Of a DNA stretch of 64,000 nt, positions 36,696 through 48,375 are shown in pieces; positions within the stretch are counted from its first letter, which is position 1, and each line of letters starts with the position of its first letter. The position numbers were made by a program, and so were the translations under genes. This stretch comes from Acanthaster planci (taxonomy: Eukaryota > Echinodermata > Asteroidea > Valvatida > Acanthasteridae). The stretch lies in contig NW_019091601.1 in NCBI RefSeq assembly GCF_001949145.1, forward strand, positions 204,232-268,231, read 5' to 3'. The notes beneath the pieces are model-generated. The model was not told the DNA's origin and searched no databases. It worked only from the letters and a program-made list of their open reading frames with translations.

Positions 36696-39600
36696 ATGGA
36701 GTCGATCATCAGTGATGGACAGCGAGTTCTCTTGACTTGGGGTGAGGGACAGGACCCACAGTGCATCAGGACGACCGTTGAGGGATTGAGTAGTGCACTG
36801 GGGCAGACTGGCAAACTGCAGGTGGAGAACATTGACAGACTTGTCCTTGGTGAGATGGTTGTAGGCGCATTTATGTCAACTCTTGTCATTGCAAAGTAGG
36901 AAAAAAATCATGTTCAGCATTCCTGCCTGTTTCCTTTATGGACGTCTGTTGGATTTTCTTTTCAACCAAAGGAAAAAAGAGACACAAAACAAGCAAAGAG
37001 TCAACCAATCCATTTGAACATAATGCACTTGTGATGTGGAACTGCCAACTTTTTAAAGACTCTTGTGGACACTTTGCACATCGTGGAATTGACCATTCGA
37101 TGACTGGTTCATTAATGAAGTGTAAACTTCCTTGATATGCTCATTTGAGATTATTGTACATTTTGAACTTTGAAATAAACTAAACAGAATGAACTTGGGG
37201 GCAGCCCAGGGTAATAAGCCTTTTGCGAGTTAACTTTGACCCAAATCTGGTACACTGATTTCTTTAAATTCACATGAACATAACAACTTGAATTCTCCTT
37301 ACTAAAACCACTGTTGCTATACCTCATTATTCGGGGAAAGCTTTTGCTTGGTTACATAAGAGACGCCTTGGAACAATACACTGTTCTCAATGTATAAGAA
37401 GGGCACAAAGGATCAGTCTATTCCAGAGATGGTGGTCGCTATGCTCAAGCTTGCCCCAAATCACAAGGTATAGCAACAGTGTCTTTAATGTGGGGAATTC
37501 AAACTGTTATGTTTATGTGCAGTCAGATAACTCAGTGCACCAGATTTTATTCCATTTAACTGACAAATGGCTTATTCTGCATGTGTTCATATGTACAGTG
37601 TACATGTGTATATTTCATTTGGTATCACCCTTTTCCTTTTATAAGACAAAAGTGAAATTTAGCATTAAAAGACTTGTTCTCACCCATAAAATTTGTATTC
37701 GCATGTTCAATTCTATTGCAGCTGCACATAACAAGTCTACATTCGATGTGGCTTTGCTAGGAGCTGTCAATCCTCCCTCTGTCACACATACCATGGACCA
37801 CCTTGCTGAGGTGGCCAGAATAATGAAGCCCAGTGGGAGGGTGTACATCAGAGAGCAGACCACCCAAACAGGTGTGTTATATTAGTCCTGAGTGGTGTTA
37901 CCAGTGACGTAGCTAGGATTTTACCACCCAAACAGGTGCGTTATATTAGTCCTGAGTGGTGTGTGTTACCAGTGACGTAGCTAGGATTTTACTAGGGGGA
38001 CACCAGCTGTCAGTGGTCTGTTTTTGGGGGGTGAGTTTTTGTTAGCCATGTTCAGTATCCATTCATCTGTTTGTTTAGTGGGGGGCACCTGGGGGGCACT
38101 GGGAATTGGCTTCACCACTGGGTGTTACTCCATTTAAATGAGATACATGTACATGTACACCTGTCTACAAATGATAAACTTCACCTCTTATATTCATTCT
38201 GCCCTTAAGATGGAGGGCTAGTTGGAGGGTTTTTCACCATTGCACTTGAAAAAATTTGCGGAACAAACTAACCGTACAAATTTGGACCAAGCATGAAAAG
38301 AACATGTATGTAGGTCGCATTGTCTGGCCCACCAATGTGAACCAGTGTGCGCCTAGCATTGTACATGGGTTTATGGTGGTAGAGTAATAGGAGGTACCCT
38401 GCAACAAGGATTACAAATTGTGATTCTTTAATTTGACAGAAAATGGGCCAGGCAGGACAAAAGAGAAGCTCGTTTCTGTACTGAAGGTGGCTGGATTTGT
38501 GGACATACATGTAAGTGAGATTAAACAGTGAGCTAATGATCAGTCAATGTAAAACACTGTTGAGAAATCTCTCATTGTCACACACAAGATACATTCAATA
38601 CTTGCTGTCATTTCCAATTTCCAACACTGCCTCTACCTTATTCCAACACCCTTGACTTCTTTGATGGTCGCTAAGCCTGAACCCACAGGTTGTTCTCGCC
38701 AACCCCTTCAATAATTATGAGCCCAGTCACATTTTGCCAGACCAGTCAAAGGTAACAAGTTAAATAGTGTCAAAGGCACACCTTTTTTTATTTGCCAAAG
38801 TTCAAATGATCAGCTTTTGATTTGATCTGCAACTGATCATTGGCTGTCTTTTGATGGACTTGTAGGGAGTTGCAATTGACTCGGCCGTAGCACTGTTAAT
38901 CCCTGTGACATATTTGTCATGAACCATCTTAATCTGTTAAAATCAATCTCTCCAGTACATATGTAATCCTGTTATTCTGACCTGAAAACTCATTCTCTTG
39001 GAAAGAATTAGTAGCAGGGTTGTATATATGTAGTTCTAATAAATCAAAAATCGTTACAACTGGATTGTTGAATCTTTGCAGCAGTTTTGGTTTCACTGCA
39101 GTAATTTTACAAGTTTGATTGTGAGACCAACAGTTTACTTCATGAGCTCATGTTTGCAGTTATTGCCTCTCCCAAATGGCACCTCCGCATTTATGCTTTT
39201 CCCGTAAAATCTTGAGGAGAACACCATTTTCAATGAGCGTGAGTATTTTTAATGAGTGTGAGTGACGATTATTTTCAGTGGCAGAAAATGCCTACGTTTA
39301 CACCTTTTTCGCTTTGATATTAACAGCTAGCATCAACCTTTATGCCCACAGCCCAAGTCGGCCCTGTTCAACCCTGCCTTCCAAAACCTGGCCAATGGCA
39401 TAGACGGCGTGACTGAATTATGTTGCAGCAATCCGGCCTTTGAAGTTGGGTCAACAGTTGCGTTGCCTCTTTTTGCAAAGAAGACAGCTTCTGCAGGTAC
39501 AATTCTTGAACCATACGACAGCCAGAAAATCGTAATTTTTTTGGTGTCTGCTACACCCAGTGGAAAGAGGATACAATTCACTTGATTCTCGGAAAATGTT

Positions 39601-42600
39601 TAAGGGAGTGGAATGCTATTTTCTTTGTTTTCTCTTTGCCCAAATTAGAAAATCCTGAAAGGGAGGAAACTTGGAATCCTTTGACCACTTTTCCAGTAAT
39701 TTGTCACTTGAGAGCCTGTCCTCCCTTGTTCTAACACAGTTCTTCTGACAGGGATCCCCACAGACATATACTCACAACAGGGATCCCCACAGACAGATTC
39801 TCACATGGTCAAAATCCTCATTCGTTTTCACTTCTCATTGCTCTTGCTTGAATTTTCCTGTGCTGATATATTTGTTGTCTGGAAAGGTAGGAAATTTTGG
39901 CTCCACTTTTTTTCCAGATGCACCATACACATTGAACTTTGCAACCAATGCTCTGTCCTCATGTTGACAGATTTTCTCTAAACAACAAAGTGGACTTGTG
40001 CAGACAGAAATGTCTTAAAACTGGGTCGGTTTCTTCTGATTATCTGTCTGTAGACAAACCAAAAGCAGACTCCAAGAAGGTCTGGACTCTGTCTGCGTTT
40101 GACATGGCTGATGATGATGTGGTAAGAATTGTAGCATAACTGTTAAAGAGGTGTTCAAACAGTTCATTGACATTCGCGGTTTTGAGTAGGTTGGCCATTC
40201 CAAAACAATAGATTTATTCACAGAAAAATGGAGAAATAAGGGACATTTTCTTTCCAAATGTATCGGGCCGAAATCAAAACTAAGATCAAGGTCAAATCTT
40301 GTGTTTATATCCTGTGAATGACATCACGCAGAAGACATCGTTTACAGTAGACATGCATGCAACTATGCCTGGTGACACGAAATGCAGAATAATTGTAAAT
40401 TTAGACATACAGGTATCTAAAATTCTATTATTATGGAGTAGTACGTACGTGTACATAAAGTTGTTTGAGAAAATACAATGTACATGTAGCATAGATGCCC
40501 TGGGTTTGCATACGTTGGTGCATTGTACAAATGTACGTGCACTAATATGTCTGGCAACAGACTATTCATACACTACAAAGAATTAAGTGGTCAGAGTAGC
40601 TGTGTCCGGACCACTGTTTCGCATCTGAATGGCCCCGTGCAGGTGTGTTCATTCTGTCTTCCACGAAATTCTGCTTGTGAAATTCACATTTTTTTTCCCA
40701 GAAATATTAGTTAGAAATACATGTATGTCGAATTCTTGTGGTAAAAGTGCTGACGGATGCAAACGCTAAGACGGCAATGATGATTACCTCATCGACGTGA
40801 AGGAGGAAGCGTAGGACCTGCTGTTGAGGTTTGTGGTACCAAGCCATCTGTGGCTGTGATCCAGCTGGAAAGCGAAAGCATAGTTGCTGGTTTGGCAAGG
40901 CGATCCGTGTGTTTTGCCCTCATTTCTTTCCTTCACTCGAGTTGCCTCCGAAGAAACCTGATTCGGTGGAGGAAGTCTGAAAATCATTTTTGGCATATCA
41001 CTAATCAGCGACCAGGGGGAAGGTTTAGAAATCTACCCCCATTGTGTTGACCAACTTGTGTCCAGGCACGAATCCATGTGAATATGTTAATTGCGCGGAA
41101 ACCTTAAGAACACCAAGTCCAGGTTTTTGCAGGCTTTTGGACAGCAAAAGACCAGGGTTTGTTTTATTTCATGGCAGTAGTACAGCAAATCACTTAAAAC
41201 GTAGTGGATAAGAACATAGCATTTTAAGCATGCCTTCACTGAACCACTAACTTACTGTAGCTACAGGCATCCTTAGGAAAAAAGTCATGCAGAAACTCAA
41301 ATTTGTAACAATCTTTCCACCATAAATAGGAAAACTGTCTCGTTTCTTCATGTTTATTTCAGAAGAGGCATGTAGTTTTGTCCCTGTTGTAGAAAGGTTC
41401 ATTTTGCAGAAATCAGGGTTCCTTTTTAGTACATGTGCCTCTTTTCATATCTAGGTCACAGTGTAGCCACAGTCTGTTTAATTTTTTTGTTAAGCAGGTT
41501 AACCATCCAAAGATCCTATAGTTTACATCATTGTAACTGGCACTCAGCTGATGTCTTTTGCTAAGCACAAAATAATTTCTCTAAGCCGTATTTCTTTCTG
41601 CTCAATTTACATGTGCTAGGCCCATAGAGGCAATGACATGTATATCGAGCTGCACCCAAACACTTCAAGGTATTGGAACTGACAGCTTACACATTTTTAT
41701 TGCACAAAAGCACAAGCGGTGACATGCAATAAAAAGCCAATTATATACTTCACTGTCCATTTTCATCAGATCAGGAGTGTTTTGCTTGCTTGTCAGCCTC
41801 AATATATTGTCTACAAAAGTGACGGAAAAACGGGGGGTCGAGTGTGAGCCCCACCCCTAGATAAATATGGCAAGCTGTGGATGATTGAAAAAAAGCCTGT
41901 ATTCATTGCTTTTTTACAACAAAACTTTAAAATTGCCAGACAACTCACCTCCACAAATTCTGTCAACATTCAACTCATTCCACTGTGTGTTGTTTTCTGG
42001 GAGGAAAATGAGATGCACACTAGTTTCACTGAGCCACAAACGTACCATGTCACCAATTTATACATTTTTCTTAATGATAGCTGTGGGTAATGAGCAGCAT
42101 ACATGTAGCTAAGGCAAGTTAAAGTGAGCATTGTAGTTTGAGAAAGATCAAAATCAAAGCTGGTAATTGTACTTCAAGACCATTCTGTTTTTGTCTGAGT
42201 CACTTATGTTTGATCATCCATTGCAAGGAATATCAGTTGTTTAAATGGGGCCCTGAAGCTACATACATGCAGTACAGTTCCCCCAAACCGAAGTGACTTC
42301 ACTTTTACAGATACTAAGCATGCCTAGACAAGATGACTTAAAACCTGTGTTTTCAGTTTCCGTAGATAAACAAAAAGAGGAAACCAAGAAGCTGTCTGCA
42401 TTTGATATGGCAGATGAGAATGTAAGAAGTTTGTATCACCCTATTTAGCATTGAAGTTTGCTATTAATTTAAGGCACAGAACATGTTAATTACTGGTACA
42501 TGTATGCTTATTACATGTAGCACATGCAGATTTTACCGGCCAAACTTCCTATAGTTAACATTAGTTGACTGGCTTGCAGCTAATTTATTTACTAACATGT

Positions 42601-45600
42601 ATGCACAAACTTATTTTTCTGAGCAGTATTTGAGGGGTGTCAGTCCAAAACGAGATACCCGGTACATACTTTTCAAAGATTTTTAGTAACGTGTCCACCA
42701 TTATTAAAATAGGTACCAGATCTTTCTATGTTACATGTATTTTCACTGTTTTGATATTTTTGTGTTGCTAAATAAAACCCATAGAAGCTGGCTGGAGGAA
42801 ACCATGACAACGTAAAATTCAGAGAAGGACTAAAATAGCACTTATCTCATTTTGGAAGTAAGTTTTCATTTATTTCTGGTTAGCATCGAATCTGAGCCTA
42901 CATGTAGGAAGGTAATGATTGAGCTTCAGGGGATTGTCTGACATTGAGACTGACAGCACATGCATCTATCCAGCAGAAAGTAGAGAAGGATGATTATGCC
43001 AGCCCTTGTTAAGCAAGCAAGGACATGCAATAAAAAGCCAATTTTTGTCCGTTTTTAATAGACTGGCAATATTGTGCTTGATTGTCAGTTTTGCTGTGTC
43101 ATCATTGAAAGTGGTGAAACCCTGATGAGTTTCATCCAAGGATAAATGAATAAGGAATGAGTGATTAAAAGAAGTTCTGCCTCAAAATATAAATTATCCG
43201 TCAACTCCCTCCACCAGCTAAATCCTGTCATATTTTGTCAAAGGAATTTTTTTATTTCATCCACGCTAAAGTGAACAGTCTGTTGACAGCTGTGAGGAAG
43301 ACTAGTGTGTATTATGTAAATGACTTAAATTGGGTAATTTGAATGGGCAGTGTACTTTGAGAAAGATAAGTCCGAACTGTCCAGTAATTGTAAGTCTATT
43401 AATCATTCGAGATTACACTGAGTCGACGCTGTCTTTACTTATAATTTTGTACTTCATTGTCAATCATTCTTGATTGTCATTACAAGGTGTCGTCGTTTAA
43501 AAGGGACTTGGCAATGTGACAAACTACTCAGTGTGCCTGAGGGAGCCCACTGGCCAACAGCAAATGGCTCAAGCAGACAATACCACATTTTTTAGTCCAC
43601 CTCCTGGCTTTAACAACAGCGAAGTTCGCTTGGGGTTGAGTGTGCTCATTTTCAACCTTTACAACCGGCCCATAGTATTGGGGATCTATCTCCTGCTGGA
43701 CATGTTGGCAGCTGTCGGACAGGGGCTAGCATGTGCTGTGTATCGGTCACAGTGTTCGGTTCTCAGCTGTCCAACCACGAAGATCATGTTTAATCAGAGC
43801 CTTGCCGGGCTGGTGGCCATCGTCCTTCATGCTCTGAACTTCCTGGTGCCCACTCCATTGTGGCTCCCTCCAACCCTGGCCTCCCAGATCCTCTGCCAGG
43901 TCTGGCTCTCCCGCTACCCTCTGGATAGTGTGTACGCAGTCGTCATTTTCAGTCCGATCCTGTCCTCCCTCGAACGTTACCTGGCGACCCTGCATCCTGT
44001 CTGGCACAGAGCCCATTTCAATGACTGTCATGCCAAAATTGGGATTGCCTCAATCTGGATTTTCGGATGTCTTTGCATGATACCCGTATCTGTGCTAGCT
44101 ACCAACCGCGACCCCGTCAGCGGCTTCTGCCAGACAAATGTCAATGTTGGGTCAATCGCCTTTTCTTTTTCTTTTCTACTTCTGCCAGTAACTGTGAATA
44201 GTTTCTTCTACTGGCGAATTTTGTGGAAACTCCGCACTATAAGCAAAAACAAAGGGGTGGTCCATGGAGCCCCTTACAGGCAGGCTAAAACCAATGTTAC
44301 CACTACCATGTTCGTCATGTTCGTTACGTACACCGTGTTCTATATGCCCGTGTTTATATTGATTGCGACTTGGAAATCTGCTTGTTTTGATGACATAAAC
44401 CCCAGTGAAAGAGTTCTGGTTGACGTAGTTCTTATTCTGCCGGTCCTCGCGGTCCTTTCCAACTTTGCTGTCTGCTGCTATAAGAACAAACGCTTTTCCT
44501 GTGCCCTGCAAAAATTGTTGAAATCTGCCATGAAGAGATGCAGACCTAAAATAGGTGCAAGTGATCAACCTTCGGCCAGATACTAGTGGCCCCAAAGCCC
44601 GCAAGTCTTCGTTTGTTCATTCAAAATTTATTTTAAGCATAGAAACCAATAGTGTAGACTTCACCACTGATGCATGCTTGTACGTCACTCTATTACATGA
44701 AACATTTGAAAATTCTTTGAACAGGAATTAATTGATTCTGATAAGCTTCTAGAGGAGGAAGATTTTTCCAAGCCCGATCCAAGCTCGCTCAAAGGTAGGG
44801 GTAATCAATCATTTTAGTATGTTGTTATGTTTAGCTGAAAGCTTTTTCAAGACCAACTTAATTGTTTTTATTCATTTGTTCATTTCTTCTAGATTTGGTT
44901 GTGAATTTCTGTCATATTTTGTCAAATATTAATATTGGTCACCTTTGAATAGCTTGGTTGCTTAGTTTTTTCATTTTCAGTTTTCCCTGTTCCCAAAGCA
45001 TTGAAACTTACAAGGTTGGTTAATTTTCCTTGCACATACGTGTAATTGTCATTATCTTTGATGAAAAGTAAACATGTCAGTGTGCTTGAAATGTGTAAGT
45101 CCTCAGTTAAAGGGGAAATCAGGCCAAATTCACTCTTAAAAAGACACCTTCAGCTCTGTAGATTTGTTTATTAAACTAAGATTTTCCAGATGAGCTGCAA
45201 AAATTAGCTAATGTTGCAAGATGTAACAGGCAAAAGTCAGTTTCTGGAATGCCACTCCTCTGTACATGTAAATATCTTTTTTTTAGTTAAATGGATGCTA
45301 GGAATCTGCACGAACCTTAAAGTCTGGGAAATATTAACCTCACATCACCATTTTTGTTGTACATCTTTCTGAAAAGGTTTTCCAATCTGCTGGACCCTGT
45401 CAGATGCAATCGGTCATGCAAATTCAAGCTATATGTACAGAGTGAAACCAAATGGTTTTAACCATTTACTGACATGTATTTAAATGCAGATGTGTTTCCT
45501 GTGTGTTACGAAGCAAAAGAAACTTGAAAACTGGCTAGGCCAAAAAACATGGTTACATGTAGCTGGCAGTGAGCTTGATAGAGAGAGAATTGTTTCCCCA

Positions 45601-48375
45601 TATCAATTTGGAAAACCTGTGGAAACCTTGTTTTGTTATCCAAGAGGTCCTTGCTTCATAACTTTTTTTGGTTCTTTACCAGCTGAGTGTGGTCCCAATT
45701 CTGAAAAGAAAAAGGCATGCAAGAACTGGTGAGTGTCTTGTCTTTCAGCTTTTATTGCTCTCGTAACATTATGGTGAAAAGAAATTTATTACAATTCTTG
45801 CAGAGTGAGTGACCTTTTTCTAATTACCAAAAGAAGCTTCCAAGAGGAAGTTTTAGGGTTTTTTCTAGGACTATGCCAATCATTTGAACATTCATATTTT
45901 TTCATTTGCAAAACTAATATTTGAATATTCATATTAGAAAAACAGGAATTTATAGGAGAAAACAAATGCAATTATTTGGTTACCAAATTGAATTGTAAAA
46001 ACCTATTTTAAGATGTTACCAGTAGAAGTAAGGGCAGTTGAGTACACATGCCCAACTCTAGGCTTGAAATACCTTTCCCTTTAAGGTTTTTGATCACTTT
46101 TTGTGAAATTATCTATACTTTCTTTCTTCAGTTGTGCAATTTCAGTAGAATGGGAGTTGAACATTTCAATATTTAAGTCCATGCAGCCTGAAGGCTGATT
46201 CATACCTCAGGCAAATGTGAAAACGAAGGGACCTTTATGTGTTTTTTACATGCATTATATTTACCATCATCTTTTAGTCTTTCTTTCAACAAAGATCCTG
46301 CATGCCTTTGCCAATTTTATACTTCATTTGTGTCATTTACGTCATATTCCTTTGATGTCTGGCTACTGTTTGTAAAGCAGTGCCAAAGGGAATTTCTTTC
46401 AGAATGCTAAAGCAGTGAAGATGCTGATACAAAGAAAACGAAAGTCACCTAAATTTACAGAAGTGGCAAAATTTATGCAGCAGTACAGAAAGTTCAACTT
46501 TAATACTTGTTTGAAAAGTTTGTTATTAAGGGACTAAAGTGTGAAAGGGCAGTGGTAAACTTGTACATTTAAACAGGGACTAGGGATGATGATGCCTCTA
46601 GCTAGCTTAAAGTCAGAAGTTTAAAACCAACTCATTACACTTGTATTCCACTGTTGGGGGTATGTTTAGGTACAAACTAAGTCAAAGTTTAATACTTTTC
46701 TGGCAATGGGTGCATTCGATTAGCTTACACGTGTAAGTCAAACTTACACGAGAGCATTCGTTTTGCCATCACGTGATCTTCGTGCCTGCCCTGGTGTCAG
46801 CCACCACTACCCCAGCTGGTGAGCGGGTCTCTGGAGGCTGCCCGAGTGTAATGACGTCACGGATGGACTGCTCGAGCATGGACGTACATGATGGAACGTG
46901 GCAGGGACTTGACCTTTTTCCCAGAATGCCTTGGAAAGCACACTGCAGCGTTCGATAAGCCTCATTTGAGGCTTCCCTTGAGTGTAACACTGGTGTGTTC
47001 AGGGAAGCTAATCGAACGTACCCAATATTTGTCACCTATTCCACCTTGTATTTCGTCAACTACCTCCGTAGACCTGGCTGTTGCATGCTGTACAAAAAAT
47101 CCCCTTACATGGAAACTGGTGCGCATGGCAAGTGCTGTGCAATGTGATACAGAACACGGCTGAGCCAGTGGTAAAATTGTGGCTCTCTGAAATGCAGACT
47201 CATCTGTTTATAGTGCATGCTTTTGTGGTGGGGATGCGAGCATGATTGTCATGCATGAGGGTTAATCATTAAAAGAAGACTCCAAACTTTGTTTAAAACA
47301 GGGAAAATGTTTCAAACCAGTTACTACACATGTACATTGTGCCTCGGAATGGGTAAACTGTCTGAGGTATGAATAAAAAATGGGTATAATTTTTTAATTT
47401 CATAAATTCTGTTTCTTTTGTTGATTAATTTGTTTTGTTTTTTTGCAGTACATGTGGATTTGCTGAAGAGCTGGAACAAGGGAAAACAAAGGTTACAAAG
47501 AAGACTGTCACTTCATCCTGTGGAAATGTAAGTCATAGGCCTACATAAAAATACCTGTACAAGGAAACTTTAGACGTCAAACATGCCTGGGCTGCTGTGT
47601 CTGTTACGTAATCTTGGCTGATTTAACAGATGTACAGATTCCACAAGTTTATATTAGTTCCTGGTACTGATCGAATCAATGGAATTCTGTTTCACAAGTC
47701 TGGGATTTATCATTTGTGTCTCAATTCTCTACACGTCGTTGAAGCTCATATCTATATTGTAATGTAGCACAAGAAATTTAATATCATACATAACATGTAC
47801 TTTTTAAAGGGTCAGGTAAACAAAAAAACACTACTGACCCATGTTAGCATTAACAATGGGTGGGGTACCTTTGGAGGAAAAATTGCCTTGCATTATTGAT
47901 CCATGGGTCGTGGAAAATAACTCAGGGGTGAGATTTCTCAGCTTTTTAGCTGATTTCAGCTTTGTTTGTTTTGAATTTCAGCTTTTTTTTTCTCACTGGC
48001 TTTGTACAAAAGTATAGGAGGTTTTCACAGTTCAGCTTCTTTGTTTCTTTTTCAGCTGTTTTCAGCTATTTTAATCATTTTTCAATATCATCCCTGATGA
48101 AGTTTCAGGTGCCCATTCATAGTTCTTAGGGTCATGTGGGAATTTCTACAACTAGCAAAGCTTTCCATTCAAGGTACATCTATTTGAATGAAATTTCACT
48201 TTGGAATCCTATTTTCCTAATCTTCCCGTCCACCTCCCCCCCCTCCTTTTTCACCCTGCAGTGCTATCTCGGTGATGCCTTCCGTTGTTCCAGCTGCCCC
48301 TATCTTGGCATGCCTGCCTTCAAACCAGGAGAGAAGATCACTCTTAGCAACCGACAGCTCAAACCCGACCTCTGA
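36696..48375 (+). CDS. CIAPIN1: CIAPIN1 / anamorsin, cytosolic Fe-S assembly factor
   Basis: Exons: 36696-36849, 37722-37871, 38440-38510, 38689-38751, 39352-39496, 40054-40121 (or the alternative at 42357/42366-42421), 44725-44794, 45683-45728, 47449-47527 and 48262-48375. Phases agree, giving 319 aa (human 312). The ATG at 36696 has A at -3 and G at +4; an in-frame ATG at 36687 has weaker context. Residues 1 to about 170 are the methyltransferase-like N-terminal domain. A linker follows with [12 protein letters not shown] and [19 protein letters not shown]. The C-terminal part carries both Fe-S motifs: C243-x9-C253-x2-C256-x-C258, and C280-x2-C283-x7-C291-x2-C294, then [12 protein letters not shown]. 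Anamorsin takes electrons from the NDOR1-type diflavin reductase for cytosolic Fe-S cluster assembly. The gene hosts an intronic GPCR and several repeats. Confidence 0.95.
37859..37990 (+). repeat. 64-bp tandem duplication of exon end, 5' splice site and transposon end
   Basis: Copies at 37859-37922 and 37923-37990 are nearly identical: ACCACCCAAACAG|GTGTGTTATATTAG and ACCACCCAAACAG|GTGCGTTATATTAG. The second has a TGTG insertion. Each includes the last bases of CIAPIN1 exon 2, its donor and the first bases of the hAT-like element. Use of the second donor would add an in-frame TAG after a few codons. Confidence 0.9.
37902..38120. mobile_element. hAT-like MITE with perfect 8-bp target duplication
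   Basis: The left end CAGTGACGTAGCTAGG and the right end, read on the minus strand as CAGTGGTGAAGCC, are imperfect inverted repeats. GGTGTTAC flanks both sides (37894-37901 and 38121-38128). The body is rich in GGGG runs. The left end is repeated inside it by the 64-bp duplication. It lies 30 bases into CIAPIN1 intron 2. Confidence 0.8.
39749..39805. repeat. 28-bp tandem duplication
   Basis: ACAGGGATCCCCACAGACA occurs twice, about 28 bases apart, each followed by a variant of TATACTCAC. It lies in the CIAPIN1 intron before exon 6a. Confidence 0.7.
40054..40121 (+). CDS. CIAPIN1: CIAPIN1 exon 6a (mutually exclusive candidate)
   Basis: 68 nt, entering in phase 1 and leaving in phase 0. It encodes [18 protein letters not shown] then ADDDV. 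It has the W-T-L-S-x-x-D-M motif seen in vertebrate anamorsin linkers, so it is the ancestral-type version. The acceptor is TCTGTCTGTAG and the donor GTG|GTAAGA. The related exon 6b lies 2.3 kb downstream; including both, or neither, breaks the frame. Confidence 0.85.
41690..42175 (+). repeat. Intronic duplication, copy A (after exon 6a)
   Basis: It shares with 43005-43405, in the same order and strand, GACATGCAATAAAAAGCCAATT, TCAACTC/CCTCCAC, ATCCTGTCA-like text, TTTGAGAAAGAT and GTAATTGTA. With exons 6a and 6b it defines a tandem duplication of exon plus downstream intron, later changed by an insertion or deletion of about 1 kb in one copy. Confidence 0.7.
42357..42421 (+). CDS. CIAPIN1: CIAPIN1 exon 6b (duplicated alternative exon)
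   Basis: It encodes [19 protein letters not shown], clearly related to exon 6a but lacking its V-W-T codons. There are two possible acceptors 9 bases apart, TTTTCAG before 42357 and CCGTAG before 42366, both in the same phase; the first adds Val-Ser-Val. The donor is AAT|GTAAGA. Lengths of 65 or 56 nt are both 2 modulo 3, like exon 6a (68 nt), so it can replace exon 6a but not be added to it. The duplicated intron sequence around it supports an origin by tandem duplication. Confidence 0.75.
43005..43405 (+). repeat. Intronic duplication, copy B (after exon 6b)
   Basis: This is the partner of 41690-42175. It ends about 160 bases before the start codon of the nested GPCR. Confidence 0.7.
43564..44586 (+). 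CDS. Intronless class A-like orphan GPCR nested in CIAPIN1
   Basis: A single exon of 340 aa. The frame continues 48 bases upstream to a GTG, but the first ATG is at 43564. N-glycosylation sites (NTT, NNS) precede seven hydrophobic segments, at about residues 36-58, 73-96, 110-135, 153-175, 193-216, 240-264 and 277-300. Class A hallmarks: N-x-S-L-A-G in TM2 (Gly replaces the usual Asp), Cys before TM3, [10 protein letters not shown] at the TM3 end, Trp in TM4, Cys in loop 2, Pro in TM5 and YMP in TM6. TM7 has N-F-A-V-C-C-Y in place of NPxxY, and the TM1 GN motif is absent. Basic, Cys-containing tail. It lies on the same strand inside the CIAPIN1 intron after exon 6b. The ligand is unknown. The clean frame over 1 kb argues that it is functional, probably a retroposed or lineage-expanded receptor. 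Confidence 0.88.
   Translation: MAQADNTTFFSPPPGFNNSEVRLGLSVLIFNLYNRPIVLGIYLLLDMLAAVGQGLACAVYRSQCSVLSCPTTKIMFNQSLAGLVAIVLHALNFLVPTPLWLPPTLASQILCQVWLSRYPLDSVYAVVIFSPILSSLERYLATLHPVWHRAHFNDCHAKIGIASIWIFGCLCMIPVSVLATNRDPVSGFCQTNVNVGSIAFSFSFLLLPVTVNSFFYWRILWKLRTISKNKGVVHGAPYRQAKTNVTTTMFVMFVTYTVFYMPVFILIATWKSACFDDINPSERVLVDVVLILPVLAVLSNFAVCCYKNKRFSCALQKLLKSAMKRCRPKIGASDQPSARY
46708..47023. mobile_element. MITE with GGGTGCATTCGATTAGCTT ends
   Basis: The left end GGGTGCATTCGATTAGCTT and the right end, read on the minus strand as GGGTACGTTCGATTAGCTT, are inverted repeats with two mismatches. AAT flanks both sides (46705-46707 and 47024-47026), which fits a 3-bp target duplication. Length is 316 bp and the interior is GC-richer than its host intron. 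No transposase is present. It lies in the CIAPIN1 intron before the exon at 47449. Confidence 0.75.

Noticed and set aside
43516-43563. Upstream GTG as GPCR start
   Set aside because: Eukaryotic initiation at GTG is unlikely. The first ATG in frame is 43564, and the ATG at 43514 is followed at once by TGA.
43747-44604. Minus-strand open frames opposite the GPCR
   Set aside because: The plus strand has a full seven-helix receptor. The opposite frames have no domain.
46769-47163. Short open frames on both strands
   Set aside because: They fall in or next to a non-coding MITE (46708-47023).
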